64,000 nucleotides of DNA from positions 9,340 to 73,339 of the forward strand of contig CAWEQS010000014.1 of NCBI GenBank assembly GCA_963811265.1, read 5' to 3'. This document shows, one piece after another, positions 22,510 to 30,109 of this stretch. How positions within the stretch are numbered: position 1 is the first letter of the stretch; each line of letters opens with the position of its first letter. The notes under the pieces are model-generated. The model saw only the letters and a list, made by a program, of their open reading frames with translations. It was not told the DNA's origin and did not search any database. This stretch comes from JAOUJD01 sp963811265 (GTDB lineage Bacteria > Pseudomonadota > Gammaproteobacteria > Burkholderiales > Burkholderiaceae_F). Made by a program: the position numbers and the translations under genes.

Positions 22510-23946
22510 ATGGCCAAACACTTCATCAACGGCCAGTGGGTGCCCGCCGCGAGCGGCCAGACCCTGCCCGTCATCAATCCCGCGACCGGCGAGACGTTCG
22601 ACACGCTCGCCCGCGGCGACGCCCGCGACATCGATGCCGCCGTGGCGGCCGCCCGCGCCGCACTGTCGGGCGCCTGGGGCCGCATGACGGCGACCGAACG
22701 GGGGCGCATCCTGACGAAGATGAGCGCCCTCATCCTCGAGCGCGCCGAGGAGTTCGCGCAGCTCGAGGCGCGCGACACCGGCAAGCCGCTGAGCCAGGCG
22801 CGCAACGACATCCAGGTCGCCGCGCGCTACTGCGAGTTCTACGGCGGGGCGGCCGACAAGGTCCACGGCGAGCAGATCCCCTACCTGAACGACTTCCACG
22901 TCGTCGTCTTGCGCGAGCCGTACGGCGTGACGGCGCACATCCTGCCGTGGAACTACCCGGCGCAGATGTTCGGGCGTTCGATCGTGCCGGCGCTGGCGAT
23001 GGGCAACGCCGCGGTGCTGAAGCCGTCGGAGGATGCCTGCATGACGCCGCTGGCCTTCAGCGAAGTGGCAAAGCAGGCCGGCCTGCCCGATGGCGCGCTG
23101 AACGTGGTCACCGGTCTCGGCGAGGAAGCCGGCGCCGCCCTGACCGCCCACCGCGACATCGACTTCGTCACGTTCACCGGCAGCCCGGAAGTCGGCACGC
23201 TGGTCCAGAAGGCGGCCGCCGACCGGACGCTGAAGGTCGTGCTCGAACTCGGCGGCAAGAGCCCGCAGATCGTGTTCGACGATGCCGACCTGGAGCGCGC
23301 CGCCACGTTCATCCTGAAGGCCATCACGCAGAACGCCGGCCAGACCTGCTCCGCTGGCAGCCGGCTCCTGGTGCAGCGCTCGATCTACGACAGTTTCATG
23401 AAGACGGTGGCGGCGCGCTTTGCGCAGAGCATGGCCGGCACGCCCGAGCAGGACCGGGACTGCGGGCCGCTGATCAACGCCGCGCAGAAGGAGCGCGTCG
23501 AGGGCTTCATCCGCCGGGCCCGCGAGGCCGGCATTCCGATGCTCGCGCAGGGCAAGGTGGCCGACGGCGTGCACTCCGGCGGCTTCTACGTCGCGCCCAC
23601 GCTCTTCGGCGAGGTGCCGCGCAACCATCAGCTGGCCTGCGAAGAGGTGTTCGGCCCCGTGCTGGCCGCCATCCCGTTCGACACTGAAGAGGATGCGATA
23701 GCACTCGCCAACGCGACGGAGTTCGGGCTGCTCGCCGGCGTCTGGACCCGCGACGGCGGCCGGCAGACGCGCGTGGCCAAGCAGATGAAGTGCGGGCAGG
23801 TCTACATCAACGCATATGGCGCCGGCGGCGGCGTGGAACTGCCGTTCGGCGGCGTGAAGAAGAGCGGCCACGGACGCGAAAAGGGATTCCTCGCGCTCGA
23901 GGAGTTCTGCACCGTGAAGACCGTGGTCCAGTACCACGGACGCTGA
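22510..23946 (+). CDS. NAD(P)-dependent aldehyde dehydrogenase
   Basis: 478 residues, full length. Oxidises an aldehyde to the acid. The catalytic Cys280 lies in NAGQTCSAGSRLLV and the general-base Glu246 in VLELGGKSPQ; cofactor and fold motifs are LPWNYPAQMFGRSIVPALA, FTGSPEVGTLVQKAA and EEVFGPVLAAIPF. C-terminal PFGGVKKSGHGREKG is typical of broad betaine-aldehyde/aryl-aldehyde types. It lies downstream of the importer and upstream of an SDR, so it probably handles an aldehyde derived from the imported compound. The substrate cannot be named. Confidence 0.92.
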   Translation: MAKHFINGQWVPAASGQTLPVINPATGETFDTLARGDARDIDAAVAAARAALSGAWGRMTATERGRILTKMSALILERAEEFAQLEARDTGKPLSQARNDIQVAARYCEFYGGAADKVHGEQIPYLNDFHVVVLREPYGVTAHILPWNYPAQMFGRSIVPALAMGNAAVLKPSEDACMTPLAFSEVAKQAGLPDGALNVVTGLGEEAGAALTAHRDIDFVTFTGSPEVGTLVQKAAADRTLKVVLELGGKSPQIVFDDADLERAATFILKAITQNAGQTCSAGSRLLVQRSIYDSFMKTVAARFAQSMAGTPEQDRDCGPLINAAQKERVEGFIRRAREAGIPMLAQGKVADGVHSGGFYVAPTLFGEVPRNHQLACEEVFGPVLAAIPFDTEEDAIALANATEFGLLAGVWTRDGGRQTRVAKQMKCGQVYINAYGAGGGVELPFGGVKKSGHGREKGFLALEEFCTVKTVVQYHGR

Positions 23947-23961
23947 CCCAGGGGAGAAGAA

Positions 23962-24714
23962 ATGAGACTGAAGGACAAGGTGACCATCGTCACCGGTGCC
24001 GCGAGCGGCTTCGGCGAAGGCATCGCACGGCTGTACGCGGACGAAGGCGCGAAGGTGGTGGTGGCCGACATCAACGCCGCCGGCGCGAAGGCCGTGGCGG
24101 CCTCGATCGGCCCGAACGCGATCGCGGTCACGTGCGACGTCACGAAGCGCGCCGACATCGACGCGCTCATCCGCGCAACCCGAGACGCGTTCGGCGGGCG
24201 CATCGACGTCGTCGTGAACAACGCCGGCTGGACGCACAAGAACCGGCCGCTGCTGGAAGTCGACGAAGCGACCTTCGACAAGGTCTACGCGATCAACGTC
24301 AAGAGCATCTTCCACATGATCCACGCGATCGTGCCGCTGATGCGCCAGCAGAAGAGCGGCGTGATCCTCAACGTCGGTTCCACCGCCGGCATCCGGCCGC
24401 GCCCGGGGCTCACCTGGTACAACAGTTCGAAGGGCGCCGTGAACCTGATGAGCAAGTCGCTCGCAGTCGAACTCGGCCCGGACAACATCCGCGTCAACGC
24501 GATCTGTCCGGTGATCGGAGAGACCGGCCTGCTCGAGGAGTTCATGGGGATGCCCGACACGCCGGAAAACCGCAAGAAATTCCTCGCGACGATCCCGCTC
24601 GGCCGGATGTCCAGGCCGCTCGACATCGCGCGCGCGGCGCTCTACCTCGCCAGCGACGAGGCCGAGTTCATCACGGGCGTCGAGTTCCCGGTCGACGGCG
24701 GCCGGACCGTCTGA
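23962..24714 (+). CDS. Short-chain dehydrogenase/reductase
   Basis: 250-residue classical SDR. Cofactor motif TGAASGFGEG, then VVNNAGWTHKN, and the active-site pair Tyr153/Lys157 in YNSSK with an upstream Ser. C-terminal FITGVEFPVDGGRTV is the common FabG-like ending. A GGGGAGAAGAA ribosome-binding region precedes ATG 23962. Last gene of the importer/aldehyde dehydrogenase operon and convergent with an alcohol dehydrogenase gene. Likely oxidises an alcohol or beta-hydroxy intermediate of the same pathway. Confidence 0.92.
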   Translation: MRLKDKVTIVTGAASGFGEGIARLYADEGAKVVVADINAAGAKAVAASIGPNAIAVTCDVTKRADIDALIRATRDAFGGRIDVVVNNAGWTHKNRPLLEVDEATFDKVYAINVKSIFHMIHAIVPLMRQQKSGVILNVGSTAGIRPRPGLTWYNSSKGAVNLMSKSLAVELGPDNIRVNAICPVIGETGLLEEFMGMPDTPENRKKFLATIPLGRMSRPLDIARAALYLASDEAEFITGVEFPVDGGRTV

Positions 24715-24738
24715 CCGGCCGCCCGCGCGCGGCGTCGT

Positions 24739-25863
24739 TCAGAACAGGACGACGTCGCGCATCGCCACGCCGGTGGCCAGGCGATCGAGGCCGCGATTGA
24801 TGGTGTCGAGCGTCAGGTGCTCGCCCATCAGCTGGTCGACCGGAAGCCGGCCCCGGCGGTACATCTCGATGTAGCGCGGGATGTCGCGCGCCGGCACTGC
24901 GGAGCCGATGTAACTGCCGCGCAACGTGCGCTCCTCCGCCACCATCTGGACGGGCGGCAGCGCGAATCGCTTGTCCGGATGCGGGAGCCCGGCCGTCACC
25001 GTGCTTCCGCCACGGCGGGTGATGCGCCATGCAAGTTCCATCGCTGGAATCGCGCCCGCCATCTCGAACGCGTAGTCGACTCCGCCCTTGGTCAGCGCGC
25101 GCACCTCGTCGGCCGCTTGCGGTCGCCCGGCGTTCACGGTGTCCGTCGCACCGAGCCGCCGCGCCAGCGCGAGCTTGTCTTCGTTGAGGTCCAGCGCCAC
25201 CACCTGGCGCGCTCCGCTCGCCACCGCCGCGAGCAGCGCCGAGAAGCCGACCCCACCCAGCCCCAGCACCGCGACCGAACTCCCTGCCTGGACCCGCGCC
25301 GTGTTGATCACGGCGCCGACGCCAGTGAGCACCGCGCAGCCGAAGAGCGCGGCCTCGGCGGGCGTCAGGTCCGGATCGACCTTGACGCACGAGCGGCGTG
25401 AGACCACGGCCTGCTCCGCGAAGCACGAGACGCCGACGTGGTGGTTCACCAGTTGGCCGTCCAGCCGCAGGCGACGCGCGCCCCCCAGCAGGGTCCCGGC
25501 GCCGTTGCTCGCCGCACCCGGCTCGCACAGCGCCGGCCGGCCCTCCTGGCACGGCAGGCATCCACCGCAACTCGGCATGAAGACCATGACGACGCGATCG
25601 CCCGGCACGAGGTCGACGACGCCCGGTCCGCACTCCAGTACTTCGCCGGCCGACTCGTGGCCGAGCACCATCGGCAGCGGTCGCGGCCGATCGCCGTTGA
25701 CGACCGACAGGTCCGAATGGCACAGGCCGGCGGCGAGCACGCGCACGCGCACTTCGCCGTGGCCGGGCGGGTCGATCTCGACTTCGCGGATCTTCAGGGG
25801 ACGGCTCTCGGCATACGGTGCGGGCAAGCCCATGGCTTCCAGCACGGCGGCGCGGATCTTCAT
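24739..25863 (-). CDS. Zinc-dependent alcohol dehydrogenase (class III-like)
   Basis: 374 residues from ATG 25863. Catalytic zinc ligands are in GLCHSDLSVV and GHESAGEV; the structural zinc site is the Cys-rich lobe CGGCLPCQEGRPALCEPG. The Rossmann fold shows VAVLGLGGVGFSALLAAV. These features place it with the MDR alcohol/formaldehyde dehydrogenases. It is convergent with the importer operon and 44 bases downstream of the LysR gene in the same direction, so a shared transcript is possible. Together with the aldehyde dehydrogenase it could oxidise an alcohol to its acid. Confidence 0.9.
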   Translation of the reverse strand: MKIRAAVLEAMGLPAPYAESRPLKIREVEIDPPGHGEVRVRVLAAGLCHSDLSVVNGDRPRPLPMVLGHESAGEVLECGPGVVDLVPGDRVVMVFMPSCGGCLPCQEGRPALCEPGAASNGAGTLLGGARRLRLDGQLVNHHVGVSCFAEQAVVSRRSCVKVDPDLTPAEAALFGCAVLTGVGAVINTARVQAGSSVAVLGLGGVGFSALLAAVASGARQVVALDLNEDKLALARRLGATDTVNAGRPQAADEVRALTKGGVDYAFEMAGAIPAMELAWRITRRGGSTVTAGLPHPDKRFALPPVQMVAEERTLRGSYIGSAVPARDIPRYIEMYRRGRLPVDQLMGEHLTLDTINRGLDRLATGVAMRDVVLF

Positions 25864-25907
25864 CGCAGGTCTCCTCGCGTGATTTCCTGCAGTGTAGGTC
25901 GACTCGC

Positions 25908-26810
25908 TCAGCTCGACGCCGACTTCGCGTCCGCCACGAGCAGATCCACGAGGTCGCGCGCGAATCCCGGCAGCGCATCGAGCTTCCTGACGCAGATCTG
26001 CATCGCGCGCACCGACCACTCGTCGCGCAGCGGAACGATGCGGATCGCCAGCGTCTGCGCATGCCGTCGCGCCGCCGACTCCGGCAGCACGCCCACGCCG
26101 ACGCTCGCCTCGATCATCCGGCAGGCCGCCTCGAAGCTGCCGACCTGGATGCGCACGCGCAGCGTGCGATGCAGGCCGTCACAGACCCGGCGCAGGAAAC
26201 CGTGGATCGCGCTGGATTCGTGCAGCCCGATGAAGTCGAGGTCCAGCGTCTCGGCGAAGTCGATCGCGTCCGCCTGCGCGAACGCGTGGCCCTCCGGCAC
26301 CGCGAGGACCAGCCGGTCCTTCCGGTACGGAATGACCTCCAGGTTCTCGGTGCGCACGGTGCCGGCGACGATCCCGATGTCGGTCTGCCCTTCGGTCACG
26401 GCGCGGACGATGTCGTTGCTCAGGCGCTCGCGCAGGTCGACGTTGACGTCGGGATGGCTCAACAGGTAGGCGCGCAGCACCGGAGGCAGGAACTCGCCGA
26501 GCGCGGTCGTGTTGGCGAACACGCGCAGGTGGCCCTTGATGCCCGTGGCGTACTCCTGCATGTCGCTGGTCAGGTGCTCCAGCTGGGCCAGAACCAGCCG
26601 CGCGTGGTGGACGAAGGCCTGGCCCGGCGGGGTCAGCGTGACGCCCTGGCTGGTGCGGTAGAGCAGCTTGGCGCCGAGGCTTTCCTCGAGGTTCTTGATG
26701 CGCGTGCTGGCCGCCGGCAGCGACAGGAACGACGCTTCCGCGCCCCGCGTGAGGCTGTTCGCCTCGGCGATGCGCACCATCAGGCGCAGGTCTGCCAGAT
26801 CGAAGTGCAT
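25908..26810 (-). CDS. LysR-family transcriptional regulator
   Basis: 300 residues from ATG 26810. N-terminal winged helix-turn-helix MVRIAEANSLTRGAEASFLS and LPAASTRIKNLEESLGAKLL, then a type 2 periplasmic-binding-like effector domain (GHLRVFANTTALGEFLPPVL, RLVLAVPEGHAFAQ). A longer reading upstream lacks family character. The alcohol dehydrogenase gene follows in the same direction and is its nearest candidate target; the AgmX-type gene ends upstream of it. Effector unknown. Confidence 0.9.
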   Translation of the reverse strand: MHFDLADLRLMVRIAEANSLTRGAEASFLSLPAASTRIKNLEESLGAKLLYRTSQGVTLTPPGQAFVHHARLVLAQLEHLTSDMQEYATGIKGHLRVFANTTALGEFLPPVLRAYLLSHPDVNVDLRERLSNDIVRAVTEGQTDIGIVAGTVRTENLEVIPYRKDRLVLAVPEGHAFAQADAIDFAETLDLDFIGLHESSAIHGFLRRVCDGLHRTLRVRIQVGSFEAACRMIEASVGVGVLPESAARRHAQTLAIRIVPLRDEWSVRAMQICVRKLDALPGFARDLVDLLVADAKSASS

Positions 26811-26948
26811 TCGCCGTTCAAGGACAGGTGGTGATGGGCCCGAGGGTTCGCCGCGTATTGTGCTCCAGCGAACCGGCACGCCAGGCGCGCCTCCCCGCGG
26901 CGCGTCGCACGGCCTGCAACCCGCGGACACGGAGAGCCGACCGCCCCG

Positions 26949-28016
26949 CTACGACGGCAGGAAGTCCACCGGCCACGTGACCGTGATGGCGTCGACGTCT
27001 TTCGCACCGAAGTCGAACTGCTTGATTCGTGCGAGCAGCTTGCGCTCGAGGTCCGTCGACTTGAGTTCGCTCGACACGATGCGCAGGTCGGTCACCTGTC
27101 CCGCCGGCGCGATCCTGAGCTCGAGGACCACCTTGCCCTGCAGCGAAGGTTCCTCGCGCAGCGCGCGGTTGTAGATCGCATAGATCGCGCCCTTGTTGCG
27201 TTCGAACACCAGCTTGATCTCCTCGATGGAGCGCGAAGCCTTGCCGCTGCCACCCTTTTGCAGCGTGCCGCCCGGGCCGGCGCCCTGGCCGCCCCCGCCT
27301 CCGCCGGCTCCATGCGCCGTGCCGCCCGGACCGCCCCCGCCACGACCGCCGGCGACGCCTTCGACCAGCGTCGTCGAGCGGCCCGCCAGGCCGCCGCCGC
27401 CCGTGTCACGACTGTATGCGGCGGTGTTGATGCCGCCGCTGCCGCCCGTGACGTTGGATGTGATCAGTGATCGGGTCGGCACGCCGGGACCCTGCCCCGC
27501 TCCCACTCCCGGGCCAACGCCGGTGCCAACCCCCGGCCCGGGCTTGACGTCCTTGCTCAACTGCACCGCAGCCGGCGCCGCATGCAACTCGGCCAATTCG
27601 TTCTTCATCGCCAGAAGACCCACTCCGGACGCCTTCGCACGCGCGTTCTCGAGGTGCTCGCCCGGCGGCTTGTTGGCCTCCGGCCGGCGCGCCTCGACCA
27701 CCTGCGCCTTCGGCTCGGTCTTCTGGCCGACGACTGGTTTCTCGGAAGGGACCGGCTCCTTGATCACCGGCCGGTCCGGCTTCGGCAGCACCGGCGCGGG
27801 CGGCTCGCGGTCGAGCAGCAGCTTCGCCAATCGCGGCGGCAGCGGCTCGACCGCGGAGCGATCCGGCTGACGCACCGGCAGCCACGGCATCGCCACCGCG
27901 AGTGCCAGGCAGATCAGCAGGACGGTCCTGAGGATGCGCTTGAAGCGCGCTTCGTCTTCCGCGGAGACGGACCACGCCAGGACCGGCGCATGCAGGCGCA
28001 TGGCGGCGGACACCAT
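26949..28016 (-). CDS. AgmX/PglI-type TonB-like energy-transducing protein
   Basis: 355 residues. A short cytoplasmic N-terminus, one membrane helix (about residues 30-47, VLLICLALAVAMPWLPV), a Pro/Lys-rich periplasmic stretch (PVLPKPDRPVIKEPVPSEKP), Gly-rich linkers in the middle, and a C-terminal domain from SIEEIKLVFERNKGAIYAIY to VTWPVDFLPS. This matches the AgmX/PglI C-terminal family, the TonB-like arm of Glt/Agl envelope complexes. Its ATG overlaps the ExbD stop (TGATG). Last gene of the sixteen-gene operon; it would transmit ExbBD motion to outer-membrane partners. Family likely, function inferred. Confidence 0.8.
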   Translation of the reverse strand: MVSAAMRLHAPVLAWSVSAEDEARFKRILRTVLLICLALAVAMPWLPVRQPDRSAVEPLPPRLAKLLLDREPPAPVLPKPDRPVIKEPVPSEKPVVGQKTEPKAQVVEARRPEANKPPGEHLENARAKASGVGLLAMKNELAELHAAPAAVQLSKDVKPGPGVGTGVGPGVGAGQGPGVPTRSLITSNVTGGSGGINTAAYSRDTGGGGLAGRSTTLVEGVAGGRGGGGPGGTAHGAGGGGGGQGAGPGGTLQKGGSGKASRSIEEIKLVFERNKGAIYAIYNRALREEPSLQGKVVLELRIAPAGQVTDLRIVSSELKSTDLERKLLARIKQFDFGAKDVDAITVTWPVDFLPS

Positions 28017-28510
28017 CAGTTGCCCGCCTTCTGCTGGACCGCGAACGACACATCGGTGAAGTCCGCGCGGGCGCTCGTCACCATGACCTTGCGCAGCAGG
28101 CGATAGGGGATCTCCCGGTCGCCCATGATCGTGATCGCCTTCTTCTGCGCCTCGCTCCCCGCGCGGATCGGCTGGCGGCTCGCCAGCAGGTCGAGTTCGG
28201 CCTTGAGCCCGGGGATGAGGTCGCTTTCGGCGTTGATCACCTCGCCGACGGAAGCGACCTTGCGGCCGTCGACGATGATCTCGTCCTGGCTGACCATCAC
28301 CACGACGGTCTCGCGCGGCGCCTTTTCTGCCGTCGATTCGGGCAGCTTGATCGCCTTCGAACTCGGCAGCACATCGGCCACGCCGGTGTTGATCAGCAGG
28401 AAGAAGATGAGGATGGTGAAGATGTCGATCAGCGACACCAGGTTGAGGTCGACCGACGACGTGTTGCGGATGCGGCGCGCGGCGCGCCGTTCGATGCCGG
28501 AGACCTTCAT
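28016..28510 (-). CDS. ExbD/TolR-family protein (second copy, canonical Asp)
   Basis: 164 residues. One N-terminal membrane helix with the proton-carrying Asp29 in LNLVSLIDIFTILIFFLLIN, then a periplasmic domain (VVVMVSQDEIIVDGRKVASV). ExbD works with ExbB to harness proton flow. It overlaps the other ExbD gene by 4 bases (ATGA) and the TonB-like gene by 1. As the only ExbD here with the conserved Asp, it is likely the energised member of the pair. Confidence 0.9.
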   Translation of the reverse strand: MKVSGIERRAARRIRNTSSVDLNLVSLIDIFTILIFFLLINTGVADVLPSSKAIKLPESTAEKAPRETVVVMVSQDEIIVDGRKVASVGEVINAESDLIPGLKAELDLLASRQPIRAGSEAQKKAITIMGDREIPYRLLRKVMVTSARADFTDVSFAVQQKAGN

Positions 28511-29019
28511 CGCGCGGCCCCCGCGGCCTGCCGGATGGGCGCATCGCCGATGGAGATGTCCGGGAACAGCGCCACTTCGACGACCTTCGCTCCCTGGACC
28601 TGCCGTCCGGCGCGCAGCGCGTCCATCACCTGCACCAGCACGTCGTACGGGACGTTGGGCTCGGGCAGCACCGTGACGTCGGTCTTGTCCGGAAACCGCT
28701 CCTTGATCGTGCGTGCCAGGAGGCCCACCGCGGCGATGTCATGGCGGCCCGACTCGGCGCGCGGAATCCGCCGGATCAGTCCGCCGATCCGGTCGCCCAC
28801 CTCGATGCCGTCGGCACGAATGACCACCTCGAGGTTGAGCTTGTCCGCCGAGAGCCTCTCCAGCGCACCGGTCGACTGAGCCGGCAGGGACAGGTCCACC
28901 ACCGCCAGCCGCGAGAAGACGGCGGTGCTCAGCAGGAACGGCACCAACACGACGATCAGGTTGATGAAGGCCGTGACGTCGAGCCCGGCGGGCTCGCGGC
29001 GCAATCTTCGCAGTCGCAT
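28507..29019 (-). CDS. ExbD/TolR-family protein (first copy, Asp replaced by Asn)
   Basis: 170 residues. N-terminal helix VTAFINLIVVLVPFLLSTAVF aligns with the ExbD membrane segment, but the position of the essential Asp holds Asn20 (FINLIV where ExbD has FIDVML). The periplasmic domain includes VVIRADGIEVGDRIGGLI and VTVLPEPNVPYDVLVQVMDAL, which is normal ExbD character. It lies between exbB (39 bases) and the canonical ExbD (ATGA overlap). The loss of the proton-binding residue suggests a structural rather than ion-carrying role. Confidence 0.85.
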   Translation of the reverse strand: MRLRRLRREPAGLDVTAFINLIVVLVPFLLSTAVFSRLAVVDLSLPAQSTGALERLSADKLNLEVVIRADGIEVGDRIGGLIRRIPRAESGRHDIAAVGLLARTIKERFPDKTDVTVLPEPNVPYDVLVQVMDALRAGRQVQGAKVVEVALFPDISIGDAPIRQAAGAAR

Positions 29020-29058
29020 GCGCAGTGATCCTCGTATCGGTCGCGACGGTCCGCGCCG

Positions 29059-29721
29059 CTACTCGGCGGCCCGGCGAAGCTCGGTTTTCAGGTTCATCCG
29101 CTGCGTCAGGTTCAGGAAGCTGATCTTCGCCGCTTCGAGGCTGTCGACGATCTCGGTGGCGCGCGCCTGCAGGAACGCGTGGATCAGCAGGAACGGGATC
29201 GCCACCATCAGCGCGAAGGCGGTGTTGTTCATCGCGATCGAGATCGACGCCGCCAGCAGCTCCGCCTTTTCCGCCGGGTTCACGTTGGCCACTGCCGTGA
29301 AGGCCTTGATCAGGCCGATGATGGTGCCGAGCAGGCCCACCAGCGTGATGACGTTGGCGAAGGTCGCCAGGTAGTGCGTGCGCTTCTCGAGCCGCGGCAC
29401 GATCTCCATCATGCCTTCCTCCATCGCGGAGTCGACGTCGTCGCGCCGGTGCGGCGTCTTCAGCCGCTCGATGCCGTAGGTGACGATCTTGCCGATCGCC
29501 ACGTCGCCGTCGTTCGCGAGGGCCTGCGCCTTGTCGAAGCGGCCGTCCTGCAGCAGCGGCAGCATCTTGTCCCACATCCGGCGGTTGTCCGTGCGCGCGC
29601 GATGCAGGAAGATGAACCGCTCGATCGCCACCGCGAGGCCGAGCGCCATGATCAGGATGCTCGGGTAGATGAACATTCCGCTGTCGTGGAAGAACTTGAC
29701 GACGGTGTCGAGTGCGTTCAT
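29059..29721 (-). CDS. MotA/TolQ/ExbB-family proton channel protein
   Basis: 220 residues with three membrane helices: SGMFIYPSILIMALGLAVAI near the N-terminus, YLATFANVITLVGLLGTIIG and SIAMNNTAFALMVAIPFLLI in the second half, separated by a long cytoplasmic loop containing the MWDKMLPLLQDGRFDKAQAL region. The channel-lining Thr in TLVGLLGTI is kept. With the two ExbD proteins and the TonB-like protein it forms the likely proton-driven motor of the envelope complex encoded upstream. No TonB-dependent receptor gene is nearby. Confidence 0.92.
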   Translation of the reverse strand: MNALDTVVKFFHDSGMFIYPSILIMALGLAVAIERFIFLHRARTDNRRMWDKMLPLLQDGRFDKAQALANDGDVAIGKIVTYGIERLKTPHRRDDVDSAMEEGMMEIVPRLEKRTHYLATFANVITLVGLLGTIIGLIKAFTAVANVNPAEKAELLAASISIAMNNTAFALMVAIPFLLIHAFLQARATEIVDSLEAAKISFLNLTQRMNLKTELRRAAE

Positions 29722-29758
29722 GAGTGGGCCTCCAAGGACTGCTTTCTGATTGCCAAGT

Positions 29759-30109
29759 TCACTTTCGATCCGGCGACGGCTCGCTGGCCTGGGTCGCCGG
29801 ACCGTTCGATCCAGCTGCGCGCGACTGCATCAAGGCGTGGTACCGCACCTGCCGTCGAAAGACGTCGCGATCGACCGGCGCCAGCGCCTCGTCGAGCACG
29901 CTGTCCAGCGGCCGGGCCGACAGCTCCCCCGGCGCAGGTTTCTTCCACGGGACGATGTACAGAACCTTGGGCAGCTCGCGGTTGCCGATGATCTGCGTGC
30001 GGTCGATGTCCGCGCGGTCCTGCGCCCACGCGCTGCAGGCCAGGGCGCCGGCGAGTGCGATCGTCCCGCGCATCCAGAGTGCTCGAAGCCCGAAGAAGCG
30101 CCGCTTCAT
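29759..30109 (-). CDS. Small periplasmic protein of unknown function in the ExbBD/TPR operon
   Basis: 116 residues from ATG 30109, which overlaps the TPR-lipoprotein stop (ATGA). A Sec signal peptide is visible (ALWMRGTIALAGALACSAWA, then QDRADIDRT). The mature part has KVLYIVPWKKPAPGELSARP and then a charged helix DEALAPVDRDVFRRQVRYHA; no cysteines and no known domain. The location, between the TPR lipoprotein and ExbB, is the only clue: probably a periplasmic part of the same complex. I do not recognise the family. Confidence 0.7.
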   Translation of the reverse strand: MKRRFFGLRALWMRGTIALAGALACSAWAQDRADIDRTQIIGNRELPKVLYIVPWKKPAPGELSARPLDSVLDEALAPVDRDVFRRQVRYHALMQSRAAGSNGPATQASEPSPDRK

